A DNA stretch of 64,000 bases from Mesorhizobium sp. Pch-S (GCF_004136315.1 NZ_CP029562.1:2919501-2983500), one strand, 5' to 3'; counted from the first letter of the stretch, positions 1-9,080 are shown. Notes: generated by a model from the letters alone, not told the origin. Numbers and translations are program-made.

Positions 1-1060
1 CGGGCTTTCGCTGTCGAGCGGTGTGCCGGTTTTCCTGCTGACGGTTTTCGGAAGCGTGGCGGCCGGATATGCGCTGGCGCGGGTGCTCACGCCGGCCCTG
101 CGCTTCGAAGATTTCCCGACTTCGATCATCGCCCAGTTCACCGTCACCTTTGGCGTCTGGATTGCTGCCGAAGCGATCGGCCTGTCCGGCATCCTGACCA
201 TCGTCGTCTATGCGATGACGATCGCCAACACGCGTGGGCCAAGCATGCCGGCCAGATTGCGGGTACCGGTCTACGCCGTCTGGGAAGCGGTCGTCTTCAT
301 CCTCAACGCCATGGCCTTTGTGCTGATCGGCATGCAGCTCGGCCCGATCTGGGAGCGGCTGACGCCGGATATGCGCGGCAACTACGTGCTGTTTGCGGCG
401 ACCATCCTTGCCGTCGTCATTCTCACGCGCTTCGCCTGGGTGATGAGCTACAACAAGTTGATCCGCTGGCGCATCGAGCGCTATGGCTTCAATCCGCCGC
501 GGCCCATGTCGAGGCCGACACGCGCGAGCGGCATCGTGATCTCCTGGGCCGGCATGCGTGGCATCGTCACCCTTGCCGCGGCCTTTTCGATACCCGAGAC
601 GATGCGTGACGGATCACCTTTCCCTTATCGCGATCTCATCCTGTTTGCTGCATTCGCTGTCGTCTTCGGCACGCTGGTGTTGCAGGGGCTGACCTTGCGG
701 CCGTTGATCCTGTGGCTGGGCCTTTCCGACGACGATCCCGTTGGACGGGAGGTGCGGCACGGACGCGTTGAAGCCTACAAGGCGGCCGTTGCAGCCATTG
801 GAGAGGAAGACAGTCTCGCCGCCAGGCTGTTGCGCAAGGAATACGGTGCCATTGTCGAGCTATGCGAGGTCGGGAGCGAGCCTTATCAGGCGGCAGGTCT
901 GCCAGGTGGTGCCCTGCGGCTTCAAGCCATCACCGCTGCCCGCGCCCGCGCAATCGAACTGAGGCGGACCTTCGTCATCGGCGACGACGCATTCCATGTG
1001 CTGGAAGAAGAACTCGACTGGGCCGAGCTCAGCGCGGTCGGGCGAAGCGCTCCCGCCTGA
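1..1060 (+). CDS. Na+/H+ antiporter, CPA1 family (5' end outside window)
   Basis: C-terminal part of a cation:proton antiporter of the inner membrane. The frame is open to the left edge, so the N-terminal third or so is missing. Visible are several hydrophobic segments, the family motif SWAGMRGIVTLAAAF near residue 180 of the visible part, and a hydrophilic C-terminal tail of about 100 residues typical of the bacterial NhaP/YjcE-like group. The first internal GTG (position 23) is not the real start because hydrophobic antiporter-like sequence continues upstream. The gene ends one base before the stop of the convergent tetR gene. Substrate ion cannot be told from the sequence. Confidence 0.9.
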   Translation, partial: GLSLSSGVPVFLLTVFGSVAAGYALARVLTPALRFEDFPTSIIAQFTVTFGVWIAAEAIGLSGILTIVVYAMTIANTRGPSMPARLRVPVYAVWEAVVFILNAMAFVLIGMQLGPIWERLTPDMRGNYVLFAATILAVVILTRFAWVMSYNKLIRWRIERYGFNPPRPMSRPTRASGIVISWAGMRGIVTLAAAFSIPETMRDGSPFPYRDLILFAAFAVVFGTLVLQGLTLRPLILWLGLSDDDPVGREVRHGRVEAYKAAVAAIGEEDSLAARLLRKEYGAIVELCEVGSEPYQAAGLPGGALRLQAITAARARAIELRRTFVIGDDAFHVLEEELDWAELSAVGRSAPA

Positions 1061-1699
1061 TCAGGCAGCCTGCCGGCCAATTCGCTCCACCATCAGCGCG
1101 ACATGAGCTTCGATCTCCTCGCGCAGGCTGGCACGGGCATTGCCATCGCTGGTGACGAGGTAGAGGTCGACCATGGTGCTGACCATCACGCTCAGAAAGC
1201 GGAGCCGTACTGGCTCGAGGCTTTCCGGGCCCGTTGCATAGCGTGCGAGGAAAGGCACAAGCAGGTCGCCTGTGATGCCGGTATGGGCATCGGTTTGCTG
1301 GTCGGTCTCGATCGGCCGGATGGACCGCATTGCCGCGAGCAGGCCGGTATGGGCAGGAATGGAGTCGGCCTCTTCCAGATAGCGTGAGAGCAGGGCGCGG
1401 GCGGCGTCGACTGCCTTCAGATCCGAAGGCAGTGCGTCGAGCGTTGCCAGGCACTGTGTGACGATGCGTGCAACAGTTGCTTCGTAGGCGGCAAGCAGCA
1501 AGGCCTCCCGGTCGATAAAATACCGGTAGATCGTGCCGACCGCGACGCCGGTTTCGGCGGCGATGCGGGTTGTCGTTACCGCGTCATGTCCATCCGAGGC
1601 GACGACGCTTTCCACGGCTTCGAGCAAGGCGGTGCGCGTTTTCAGCGCGCGGCGCTGGCGTGGTTCGACAGGTTTCGAGCGGGCGGTCGGACGATCCAT
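1061..1699 (-). CDS. TetR family transcriptional regulator
   Basis: A 212-residue one-domain repressor. The N-terminal helix-turn-helix lies at about residues 24-62 (VTTTRIAAETGVAVGTIYRYF) and the rest is a ligand-binding helical domain. I chose the ATG at 1699 because the HTH begins 20 residues later. The longer open frame runs antisense through the divergent gene and lacks TetR features. The gene is divergent from the beta-helix/cytochrome pair, and two inverted repeats lie in the 85 bp between them, so it probably represses itself and that pair. Ligand unknown. Confidence 0.9.
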   Translation of the reverse strand: MDRPTARSKPVEPRQRRALKTRTALLEAVESVVASDGHDAVTTTRIAAETGVAVGTIYRYFIDREALLLAAYEATVARIVTQCLATLDALPSDLKAVDAARALLSRYLEEADSIPAHTGLLAAMRSIRPIETDQQTDAHTGITGDLLVPFLARYATGPESLEPVRLRFLSVMVSTMVDLYLVTSDGNARASLREEIEAHVALMVERIGRQAA

Positions 1700-1721
1700 A
1701 AGTGAAACATTTTCATCTTTG

Positions 1722-1758
1722 TTGACAGTTGTCCAGCGCGGGCGCATTGTCCGGACAA
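1722..1758. promoter_or_regulatory. Divergent promoter with two candidate TetR operators
   Basis: A TTGACA hexamer at 1722-1727 is followed 17 bp later by CATTGT (1745-1750), a reasonable sigma70-type promoter for the rightward gene at 1785. Two inverted repeats overlap it: GACA-GT-TGTC (1724-1733) and the perfect 12-bp palindrome TTGTCCGGACAA (1747-1758). They share a TGTCC core and bracket the promoter, as expected for an autoregulating TetR protein. Assignment to the adjacent regulator is inference. Confidence 0.5.
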
Positions 1759-1784
1759 AACGACGCTGCGCAAGGGAGAGGGCG

Positions 1785-3023
1785 ATGCGTTCAACCAAGG
1801 TGCAGGCAGCACTGTTTCTTGGGTATGTGGCCTTCCTGGCTGCACCCGCTTCCGCAGCGGAGATTGCTGTTGCTGCCGGAGATGGCGCGGCGGAGAAACT
1901 CGTCGAGGCGCTGATTTCCGCGCAACCGGGCGACACCGTCACGATCGGCCCGGGGCGCATCGAGTTGACGGAAGGTCTGTCGCTCGACGCCGATGACGTG
2001 ACCGTCAAAGGCGCAGGCCCCGATCAGACGATCCTTTCGCTGAAAGGCCAGACCGGTTCGGGCGAAGGGCTGCTCGTCACCTCCGATCGCGTTGTGCTGG
2101 AAGACTTTGCAGTCGAAGACGCCAAGGGTGACGGTGTCAAATCCAAAGGTTCAAAACAGATCACCTTCCGCAATCTGCGCGTTGAATGGACGAACGGACC
2201 GAACGAGAAAAACGGCTCCTACGGCGTCTATCCCGTCTCCTCCAAGCATGTGCTGATCGACAGGGTTACCGTGCGCGGTGCCTCCGACGCCGGCATCTAT
2301 GTCGGCCAGAGCGAGGACATCATCGTGCGCAACTCAAGAGCCGAATACAATGTCGCGGGCATAGAGATCGAAAACTCCATGCGCGCCGACGTCTACAAGA
2401 ATGTCGCGACCCACAACACCGGTGGCATTCTGATTTTCGATCTGCCAAACCTGCCGGTGCAAGGTGGCCACGACATCCGTGTCTTCGACAATGATGTCGT
2501 GGACAACGACACGGCAAATTTCGCCCCCAAGGGGAATACCGTGGCGATGGTGCCGAAAGGCACCGGCATCATGGTGATGGCGAACCGCAACGTGCATGTG
2601 TTCGGCAATCGCCTGTCGGGCAACGGCACCACGCATGTGCTGATCGGCGCCTATCCTAAGGACTACGACGACAAGAACTACATGTTCGTACCGCGGGGTG
2701 TCTTCGTGCACGGCAACACCTATGGCGAAGGCGGCAACGCACCCGACGGCGAAGTGGGCAAGATGATCACCGACATCTCAGGCACACCCGTACCGGACAT
2801 TGTCTGGGATGGCGTGACAAGGATTCCCGAATATCTCAGCTGGGTTTCCGCCGAGAACCAGGTTTACGTCGACGAGGCGGAAGGCACGAGCTTCGTCAAT
2901 CTGAAAATGCTGTCGCAGCTTCTGCTGCCCTGGGGTTGGTGGCCCGATACCGATATTACAGCCTACAAGGGCAGCTTGCCTGAACCGGCGCCCGTCAAAC
3001 TGCCACAGGACGGCGGGGCGTGA
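1785..3023 (+). CDS. Secreted parallel beta-helix repeat protein
   Basis: A 412-residue exported protein. An N-terminal signal peptide ends near residue 24 (APASA). The body carries many Asn- and Gly-rich rungs (for example GIEIENSMRADVYKN) typical of right-handed parallel beta-helices. The ATG at 1785 has GGGAGAG just upstream. The next gene starts inside the stop codon (GTGA overlap), so the two are translationally coupled. From memory, this is the TIGR03805-type beta-helix protein that is repeatedly found beside a TIGR03806/HNE_0200-type cytochrome. No catalytic lyase residues could be assigned, so enzyme activity is not claimed. Confidence 0.8.
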   Translation: MRSTKVQAALFLGYVAFLAAPASAAEIAVAAGDGAAEKLVEALISAQPGDTVTIGPGRIELTEGLSLDADDVTVKGAGPDQTILSLKGQTGSGEGLLVTSDRVVLEDFAVEDAKGDGVKSKGSKQITFRNLRVEWTNGPNEKNGSYGVYPVSSKHVLIDRVTVRGASDAGIYVGQSEDIIVRNSRAEYNVAGIEIENSMRADVYKNVATHNTGGILIFDLPNLPVQGGHDIRVFDNDVVDNDTANFAPKGNTVAMVPKGTGIMVMANRNVHVFGNRLSGNGTTHVLIGAYPKDYDDKNYMFVPRGVFVHGNTYGEGGNAPDGEVGKMITDISGTPVPDIVWDGVTRIPEYLSWVSAENQVYVDEAEGTSFVNLKMLSQLLLPWGWWPDTDITAYKGSLPEPAPVKLPQDGGA

Positions 3024-4081
3024 GATTTGCCAGGCTTGCAAGGCCCCTGGTTTTGGCAGCGGGAATGATTGCCTCGCTGACCGTTTCCGCTCGAGCCGTT
3101 TCCGACACGGCAATTCTCGGTGCAACGCCGCCGAAGCAATTGTCCGAGTTCGGTTTCTTCGAAGATCTGCAAAAACAGACGCCGGCGTCCGGTGTCGTGC
3201 CGTTTCGCCTGGCGACGCCGCTGTTTTCGGATGGCGCCGAGAAGTTCCGCTTCGTCTATGTACCCAATGGCCAGGCCGTGAAGTACGATCCCACGGAAGC
3301 CTTCGATTTTCCGGTGGGAGCTGCGCTGGTCAAGACTTTCGCCTTTCCTGCAGACTATAGAAAACCGGGCGAGAAACTGCGGCTGATCGAGACCCGGGTT
3401 CTGTTGCATCATGCGGATGGCTGGTTGGCCTGGGCTTATCTGTGGAACGACCAGCAGACCGACGCCACGCTGAAGATTGCCGGCGCGAAAATTGCGATCG
3501 CGACGATCGGAATCGATGGAGCGCCGCTGTCGTTCGACTATTCGGTGCCCAACAAGAACCAATGCAAGGCATGCCATGCCTTCAACGGCAAGATCACGCC
3601 GCTCGGTCCGAAGGCTCGCAACCTGAACATCGACTACGCTTATGCGAACGGAGCCGAGAACCAGCTTGCCCATTGGCGTGCGGCTGGCCTGCTTGCCGGA
3701 GTGCCTGAAACTGCGGAAATACCGGCCGCCACCGATTGGCGCGATGATGCTGCGCCCCTTGAGAAACGGGCCCGCACATGGCTGGACGTCAATTGTGCGC
3801 ACTGCCATCGTGCTGAAGGACCAGCCAGCAATACGGGCCTCTTCCTGACATTTGGCGAGAATGTACCGGTGCGGTACGGTGTGCTGAAGCGGCCGGCTGC
3901 GGCAGGGCGAGGTTCCGGCGATCGCGAATTCGATATCGTGCCCGGCGAGCCCGATCGTTCGATCGTGACTTACCGCGTCGAAAGCACGGCACCCGGCGTG
4001 ATGATGCCTGAGCTCGGCCGGCATATAGCCGATCCGGATGCGGTCAAGCTACTCGCCGACTGGATCGCCTCGTTGCGTTAG
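3020..4081 (+). CDS. Diheme c-type cytochrome, SO2930/HNE_0200-like
   Basis: A 353-residue periplasmic protein with an N-terminal signal sequence (about 26 residues) and two heme-c attachment motifs, CKACH at 182-186 and CAHCH at 259-263. Conserved Met residues near the C-terminus (PGVMMPELGR) could supply a distal heme ligand. The start is a GTG overlapping the stop codon of the beta-helix gene. The pair is probably one operon under the divergent TetR regulator. Family members are uncharacterised. An electron-transfer or oxidase role with the beta-helix partner is inference. It is followed by a strong hairpin terminator. Confidence 0.85.
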   Translation: MRFARLARPLVLAAGMIASLTVSARAVSDTAILGATPPKQLSEFGFFEDLQKQTPASGVVPFRLATPLFSDGAEKFRFVYVPNGQAVKYDPTEAFDFPVGAALVKTFAFPADYRKPGEKLRLIETRVLLHHADGWLAWAYLWNDQQTDATLKIAGAKIAIATIGIDGAPLSFDYSVPNKNQCKACHAFNGKITPLGPKARNLNIDYAYANGAENQLAHWRAAGLLAGVPETAEIPAATDWRDDAAPLEKRARTWLDVNCAHCHRAEGPASNTGLFLTFGENVPVRYGVLKRPAAAGRGSGDREFDIVPGEPDRSIVTYRVESTAPGVMMPELGRHIADPDAVKLLADWIASLR

Positions 4082-4106
4082 CTGCAACGGATGCGTGGGC
4101 AAAGAA

Positions 4107-4140
4107 AAAGGGTCGCTAACCTCGTGGTTCGCGACCCTTT
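4107..4140. terminator. Bidirectional hairpin terminator
   Basis: AAAGGGTCGC pairs perfectly with GCGACCCTTT around a 14-nt loop in which AACC/GGTT can pair further. It lies between two convergent genes and reads as an A/T-flanked terminator on both strands. Confidence 0.75.
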
Positions 4141-4154
4141 GATGTCCAATCAGG

Positions 4155-4745
4155 CTAGGCTGGCTGAGTGGCTTTCAGCCGCTTGCTGCAGATGCTGTAG
4201 TAGCCGCCGCCTTTCTGGATCCAGCGCAGCCCGTTAAGCGTGCCTGCCTCCTTGTTGGCGTGATACTGCTTCAGGCAGGAATGCATGCGCGCCTTCGACG
4301 GCGTTTCGTCCTTGAAATCGGCAGCGATCTCAGTCGGGAAGGTAACGCCGGCCGGTGCTTCCGCCGGATTCGCCAAGGCCGAAGCGGCGGATGCCTCTTT
4401 CTTGTCCAGCGTGTGACCGCATTCCGCGGTCCGATATTCGTCCCAGCCGCGACCGTTCAGTTCATCGTTGCGCTTGGCTTCCTGGTAGCGGGCGCCGCAC
4501 TCCTTGAAGGAAACGAAGGCAACCTTCTCCGCGGTGACGGCAGTTGCAGCGTCACCGGCATCAGCCGTGTCGGAACCGCATTCCGCCTTGCGGAAAGCGG
4601 TCCAGGTCATTCCATTGAGTGTGTCGGCATCCTTTGCGGCCTGATATTTGGCGCTGCACTCTTTCATCGTCAGCGCGCTGGCCGGCATGACGCCGAGTGG
4701 AAACAAGATAGTCGCGGCAGTGGCCGCCAGATAAAGAACTCGCAT
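4155..4745 (-). CDS. Secreted cysteine-repeat protein (two repeats), unknown function
   Basis: A 196-residue exported protein with a 24-residue signal peptide ending ASA. It contains two copies of a roughly 30-residue unit, C-x4-YQ-(A/E)-AK-x7-NG-x3-W-x4-(R)-x2-ECG, each starting and ending with Cys, and a C-terminal module with RMHSCLKQY...WIQKGGGYYSIC. A good ribosome site (GGGAGGTT) precedes the ATG. The neighbouring gene encodes a paralogue with three units. The Cys spacing is loosely like PsiF repeats, but I do not claim homology. Function unknown; a periplasmic or cell-surface disulfide-bonded protein is the best guess. Confidence 0.7.
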   Translation of the reverse strand: MRVLYLAATAATILFPLGVMPASALTMKECSAKYQAAKDADTLNGMTWTAFRKAECGSDTADAGDAATAVTAEKVAFVSFKECGARYQEAKRNDELNGRGWDEYRTAECGHTLDKKEASAASALANPAEAPAGVTFPTEIAADFKDETPSKARMHSCLKQYHANKEAGTLNGLRWIQKGGGYYSICSKRLKATQPA

Positions 4746-4837
4746 GCAACCTCCCGATGCGTGAGCTAGTAAACGCTGTTTGTATACTATTTGTTCTTCT
4801 TACGTTCCACAAGAATCTCACTGTCGGGACAAAAAAA

Positions 4838-4866
4838 GAATCGCGTGAGCGAAACTCACGCGATTC
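4838..4866 (-). terminator. Rho-independent terminator of the three-repeat protein gene
   Basis: GAATCGCGTGAG pairs perfectly with CTCACGCGATTC around a 5-nt loop. On the minus strand it is followed by seven T (the A run at 4831-4837). Confidence 0.85.
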
Positions 4867-4905
4867 CTTGTACTTGACGCTGATTTGGCGCTGAAGCGCC
4901 GTCGG

Positions 4906-5760
4906 TCAGCTCTTCAGGCGGGCGTTGCAGAGGCTGTAGTAACCGCCGCCCTTCTGGATCCACTTGAGGCCACCGAGGGCATTGTTGTCCTTGGCGGTGT
5001 AGTACTGGTCGAGGCAGGTGTGCATACGTGCCTTGCCCGGCGACTCGGACGAATACTTCTTCGCAACGGCGCTCGGGAACTTGACGCCGCTCGGCGCCTT
5101 GGCCGTCGGGGTTTCCGGGTCGCTGGTGTAGGTGGCTTCGTCGGCAGCAGGCACGGAGTCGTCGTCATTGGCGCCTGCGCTGCAATTGGCCTTGCGGAAG
5201 TCGTTCCACTTCTGGCCGCCCAGCGTACCGCCGCTCTTGGCTGCCTGGTACTTGGTCGAGCACTCGGCCATGGTCAGGCCCTTGCCGCCAGCGGCAGCGT
5301 CAGCCGCCTTGGTCGAAGCCTTGGCGGGCTTGGCCGGGGCAGCGGTTGTGTCGACTGCTGCACTCGCGCCCGGGCCACACTGAGCCTTGCGGAAGTCGTT
5401 CCATTTCAAGCCGTTCAGCGTGCCGGCGGCCTTGGCAGCCTGGTACTTGGCCGAACATTCCTTGGCGGTAAGACCTTTGGCGTCGTCGCTCGCGGCGGCG
5501 GCTTTCTTCGCCGGCTTGCTGGTGTCCTCGGCAGCGGCCTTTGCCTTCTTGGCCGGCTTGGCTTCCTCGGCTGCGCTGGCGTCGGTGCCGCACTGTGCCT
5601 TGCGGAATTGGTTCCAGGTCTGGCCGCCAAGCGTGCCTGCGTCCTTGGCCGCGTTATACTTGGTGCTGCACTCGGCCATCGTGAGTGCGCTGGCCGGCTG
5701 GGCCAGGAACAGGGTCACGACGGCAAGGCCCGTCAATGTAGCAAGTCGATCGATGAGCAT
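4906..5760 (-). CDS. Secreted cysteine-repeat protein (three repeats), unknown function
   Basis: A 284-residue paralogue of the preceding downstream gene. A signal peptide (ends PASA, about residue 25) precedes three repeat units of the form M-x-ECS-x-KY-x-AAK-x4-L-x-G-x2-W-N-x-FRKA-x-C. Low-complexity Ala/Lys/Pro linkers separate the units, and the same C-terminal module follows (RMHTCLDQY...WIQKGGGYYSLC). Repeat number and linker length differ from the neighbour, which suggests duplication followed by repeat expansion. It has its own terminator, so the two genes appear to be separate transcription units. Function not recognised. Confidence 0.7.
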   Translation of the reverse strand: MLIDRLATLTGLAVVTLFLAQPASALTMAECSTKYNAAKDAGTLGGQTWNQFRKAQCGTDASAAEEAKPAKKAKAAAEDTSKPAKKAAAASDDAKGLTAKECSAKYQAAKAAGTLNGLKWNDFRKAQCGPGASAAVDTTAAPAKPAKASTKAADAAAGGKGLTMAECSTKYQAAKSGGTLGGQKWNDFRKANCSAGANDDDSVPAADEATYTSDPETPTAKAPSGVKFPSAVAKKYSSESPGKARMHTCLDQYYTAKDNNALGGLKWIQKGGGYYSLCNARLKS

Positions 5761-6010
5761 AGCGTTCTCTCCGTTGTGCCACTCACAATCAATCCCATGC
5801 GAGCAATAGCGCGCAAGCCATACCTGCGCTAGTGCAGCAGCCGCATCTCCTCCCGCACTTATCGGCGAGCATTGTGACCATTGCGTCGCATTTTTGGCGG
5901 GGCAACAAATTTCTAAGATTCATGACATACTATAACACAAAGTGATGGCTTGGCACCGGGCAGTTGTGGCATTAGCAGCCTTCGGGCAAACAGCCAGGGA
6001 CGTGTAGTAG

Positions 6011-7363
6011 ATGTCGGGACGTTATTTCGGAACGGATGGTATTCGCGGTCGCGCGAACAAGTTCCCAATGACGGCGGAAATCGCCATGAAGGTCGGCATG
6101 GCTGCCGGTCTTTCCTTCCAGCGTGGCAGCCATCGTCACCGCGCCGTGCTCGGCAAGGACACCCGGCTTTCCGGCTACATGATCGAAAACGCGCTGGTGG
6201 CCGGCCTGTGTGCCGCCGGCATGGACGTGTTCCTGCTCGGACCGATCCCGACGCCGGGCGTCGCCATGCTGGTGCGCTCGCTGCGTGCTGATATCGGCGT
6301 GATGATCTCGGCCTCGCATAATCCTTACCACGACAATGGCATCAAGCTGTTCGGCCCGGATGGCTACAAGCTTTCAGACGAGATCGAGGAGCGGATCGAA
6401 AGCATGCTCGACGAGGATGTCGAGATGGCCCTGGCCGATTCCGACAGCCTCGGTCGCGCCAAGCGCGTCGATGGCGTTCACGACCGCTACATCGAATTCG
6501 CCAAGCGCACCCTGCCACGCGCCATGTCACTGTCGGGTCTGCGCATCGTCGTCGATTGCGCCAACGGCGCTGGCTACAAGGTCGCGCCCGCCGCGCTCTG
6601 GGAACTCGGTGCCGACGTTGTCGCCATCAATGTCGAGCCGAACGGCTTCAACATCAACAAGGAATGCGGCTCCACCCATCCGGCCGAGCTGCAGAAGAAG
6701 GTCCACGAGGTTCGGGCCGACATCGGCATCGCGCTGGACGGCGATGCCGATCGCGTTGTCATCGTCGACGAGAATGGCATGGTCGTCGATGGCGATCAGA
6801 TCATGGCGCTGATCGCCGAATCCTGGCACCAGAACGGCCGTCTGGCCGGCGGCGGCGTGGTTTCCACCATCATGTCCAATCTCGGCCTGGAGCGCTTCCT
6901 GACCGGTATGAAGCTGCAGCTTCACCGCACCAAGGTCGGCGACCGCTATGTCGTTGAACATATGCGCGCGAATGGCCTCAATGTCGGCGGCGAACAGTCT
7001 GGCCATATCGTGCTGTCCGATTTCTCGACCACCGGCGACGGCCTGGTCTCGGCGCTGCAGGTACTTGCCTGCGTCAAGCGCCAGAACCGTCCGGTCAGCG
7101 AACTGCTCAAGAAATTCGAGCCGGTGCCGCAGGTGCTGAAGAATGTGCGTTTCTCCGGCGGCAAGCCGCTGGAAGAGGCCCCGGTCAAGGCCGCGATCGA
7201 AGAGGCACAGAACCGCCTCGGCAAGAAGGGTCGTCTGGTCATTCGCCCTTCGGGTACCGAACCGCTCATCCGCGTCATGGCCGAGGGCGACGACCCCAAG
7301 CTGGTCGAGGACGTCGTCAACGACATTATCGGTGTGATTTCCGAGGCGCGCAGCGCCGCCTGA
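6011..7363 (+). CDS. glmM: Phosphoglucosamine mutase
   Basis: Cytosolic enzyme converting glucosamine-6-phosphate to glucosamine-1-phosphate for UDP-GlcNAc, peptidoglycan and LPS synthesis. The 450-residue length is normal. The phosphoserine loop ISASHNP places the catalytic Ser at 102. The Mg-binding DGDADR (about 243-248), sugar-binding GGEQSGH and phosphate-binding RPSGTEP motifs are all intact. The N-terminus [12 protein letters not shown] fixes the start at 6011. In many relatives glmM follows ftsH; here it stands alone, with 250 bp of noncoding sequence upstream containing a TATAAC at 5931-5936 that could be its -10 box. Confidence 0.97.
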   Translation: MSGRYFGTDGIRGRANKFPMTAEIAMKVGMAAGLSFQRGSHRHRAVLGKDTRLSGYMIENALVAGLCAAGMDVFLLGPIPTPGVAMLVRSLRADIGVMISASHNPYHDNGIKLFGPDGYKLSDEIEERIESMLDEDVEMALADSDSLGRAKRVDGVHDRYIEFAKRTLPRAMSLSGLRIVVDCANGAGYKVAPAALWELGADVVAINVEPNGFNINKECGSTHPAELQKKVHEVRADIGIALDGDADRVVIVDENGMVVDGDQIMALIAESWHQNGRLAGGGVVSTIMSNLGLERFLTGMKLQLHRTKVGDRYVVEHMRANGLNVGGEQSGHIVLSDFSTTGDGLVSALQVLACVKRQNRPVSELLKKFEPVPQVLKNVRFSGGKPLEEAPVKAAIEEAQNRLGKKGRLVIRPSGTEPLIRVMAEGDDPKLVEDVVNDIIGVISEARSAA

Positions 7364-7399
7364 ATTCGTTTCGTTTTCCTTCGCGACAAGGCTGAATCC

Positions 7400-7423
7400 C
7401 ACGACCCGCTTCGGCGGGTCGTG
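7400..7423 (+). terminator. Hairpin terminator after glmM
   Basis: CACGACCCGC pairs with GCGGGTCGTG around a stable TTCG tetraloop, 37 bp after the glmM stop. No long T run follows, so it may work with Rho or as an mRNA 3' stabiliser. Confidence 0.6.
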
Positions 7424-7587
7424 TGCGTTCTGGCGAAGTCTTCGCCATCGCGTTTCGACAGAAATCTAGACGAGTATAGTTAACTGATACGGTTAAACGC
7501 CTTTTAACCTTTGCAATTCATTATCCACACCCGAGGTCAATCATGTTCGGGCGCGATCCGTGCTCCGACGTCTCAAGGGTGACAAGG

Positions 7588-8421
7588 ATGTACAATTTCG
7601 GAAGGAAGGCAGCCGTGGCCGGCTTGCTGCTGTCCGGCCTCGCCGCGCCGGCGCTGGCGGCGGATCTGGCCGAGCCGCCGGTGGTGGAAGCCCCACCCGT
7701 CGCGGCGCCGGTCTATGAAGAAGCCGAATATGGCGGCTGGTACATCCGTGGTGATCTCGGCTACCGCAAATCCAATATGAGCAGCCCGGAATATGTCCTT
7801 CCTGGTGGCTTTGTCGGGACCTTCGACACGCACAAGCTGAAGGGCGGCTTCTCGATCGGTGGCGGCGTTGGCTACCAGGTCACCAAATACTTCCGCACCG
7901 ACGTTACCCTGGACTACTGGTCGAAGACCAAGTTCAACGGCGGCACGTCGGGTTTTTGCGGCACGGGCCTGCCCTGTACGTCGACCGACACCAGCTCCTA
8001 TTCGGCGCTGCTCCTTTTGGCTAACGCCTATGTCGACATCGGCACCTGGCACGGCATCACACCTTATGTCGGCGCCGGTATCGGTGGTGCGAACCTTAAA
8101 TGGAACACCCTGGTCAACAAGGACCCGGATGGCGAGTTCGAGCACGAAGGCAAGAAAGGCTGGCGTTTCGCATACGCAGTCATGGCCGGTGCTTCCTACT
8201 GCCTGACCGATACCACCAAGCTCGATGTCGGCTATCGTTACAGCCACATCAACGGTGGCGGCATGTTCGGTTACAAGGTCGGCGGCGGCCCCGGCTTCGA
8301 CAAGGGCATCAATACGCACGAAGTGCGTGCTGGCCTGCGCTATCAGTTCGGTGGCCGCTCAGATTGCGCGCCGCCCCCGCCCGTCTATGTGCCGGAGCCG
8401 GAACCGGTCTACACGAAGTAA
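7588..8421 (+). CDS. Outer-membrane beta-barrel protein (Omp31/Omp25-like)
   Basis: About 277 residues. The signal peptide starts at MYNFGRKAAVAG and ends APALA; the acidic Pro-rich mature start and aromatic beta-strand pattern are typical of rhizobial small porin-like barrels (GGWYIRGDLGY, TPYVGAGIGGAN, HEVRAGLRYQF near the end). A Pro/Glu-rich tail (PPPPVYVPEPEPVY) follows the last strand. An in-frame ATG at 7543 also has a plausible Shine-Dalgarno, but the export signal favours 7588. Two cysteine pairs are visible. Role: outer-membrane structural protein; a specific function cannot be given. Confidence 0.85.
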   Translation: MYNFGRKAAVAGLLLSGLAAPALAADLAEPPVVEAPPVAAPVYEEAEYGGWYIRGDLGYRKSNMSSPEYVLPGGFVGTFDTHKLKGGFSIGGGVGYQVTKYFRTDVTLDYWSKTKFNGGTSGFCGTGLPCTSTDTSSYSALLLLANAYVDIGTWHGITPYVGAGIGGANLKWNTLVNKDPDGEFEHEGKKGWRFAYAVMAGASYCLTDTTKLDVGYRYSHINGGGMFGYKVGGGPGFDKGINTHEVRAGLRYQFGGRSDCAPPPPVYVPEPEPVYTK

Positions 8422-8445
8422 TCCCTGCCTCGAAAATTTCAGAAC

Positions 8446-8471
8446 CCGCCCGGCAATGCCGGGCGGTTTTT
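8446..8471 (+). terminator. Rho-independent terminator
   Basis: CCGCCCGGC / GCCGGGCGG stem, 3-nt loop, then TTTTT, 25 bp after the outer-membrane protein stop. Confidence 0.85.
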
Positions 8472-8475
8472 CGTT

Positions 8476-8573
8476 CAGAGCATTTCCGCTTGGAAGAGAA
8501 GCGGAAATGCTCTGGTTATTTGTTTCATGCAATTCCGGACGCAAAATCGCTGCGCGCTTTTGCTGGAATTGCC
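8476..8573. repeat. Two-hairpin intergenic repeat, copy 1 (A-B)
   Basis: Hairpin A (8476-8514, AGAGCATTTCCGCTT with its inverse) is followed by hairpin B (8529-8573, GCAATTCCGGACGCAAAA ... TTTTGCTGGAATTGC). The same two modules recur at about 12.1, 28.3, 33.4, 37.3, 42.8 and 45.9 kb in both orientations. Confidence 0.8.
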
Positions 8574-8592
8574 TAGGGGGAACGTCGGCAGA

Positions 8593-8946
8593 TCACCAGC
8601 CCAGCCACAGCGCGATCAGCGCCAGCGCAGCCGGGATAGCCTGGATGTAGAGGATCTTGCGGTTTGCCGTAGCCGCGCCATAGAGCCCGGCAACCAGGAC
8701 GCAGAGCAAGAAGAAGGTCTTTACCTGGAAGCCGGCTTCGCCGAGATACAGTCCCCAGATCAGCCCTGCCGCAAGGAAGCCGTTGTAAAGGCCCTGGTTG
8801 GCTGCAAGCACTTTCGAGGCCGCAGCGAATTCGGGGGTCAGGCCGAAAGCCTTGTGGCCGCGCGGCGTGTTCCACAACACCATTTCCAGATAGACGATGT
8901 AGACGTGGATCAGCGCGACCAGGCCGACCAAAATGCTCGCGATCAT
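8593..8946 (-). CDS. DUF1304 family membrane protein
   Basis: A 117-residue inner-membrane protein with four hydrophobic segments. The N-terminus IASILVGLVALIHVYIVYLEM and the internal NQGLYNGFLAAGL are characteristic of DUF1304. I start at 8946, where GGGGGAGACA precedes the ATG; the longer frame adds a charged, non-membrane N-terminus and is unlikely. It is divergent from the M32 carboxypeptidase gene. Function of the family is unknown. Confidence 0.88.
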   Translation of the reverse strand: MIASILVGLVALIHVYIVYLEMVLWNTPRGHKAFGLTPEFAAASKVLAANQGLYNGFLAAGLIWGLYLGEAGFQVKTFFLLCVLVAGLYGAATANRKILYIQAIPAALALIALWLGW

Positions 8947-9080
8947 TGTCTCCCCCTTGCCGTCAAGGTCGGGATGTTCCCGCATGCGCGTCTTTCGCGC
9001 AAGCCATTCGGATGGGGTTGCCATGGCTCGCGGCTTGATGTCTGTTCGCGCCGACCCCATTCATGATCCCCGGTGAAGCA

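Noticed and set aside
1533..1784. N-terminal extension of the beta-helix protein
   Set aside because: It runs antisense through the tetR coding region and its promoter; a signal peptide and ribosome site mark the start at 1785.
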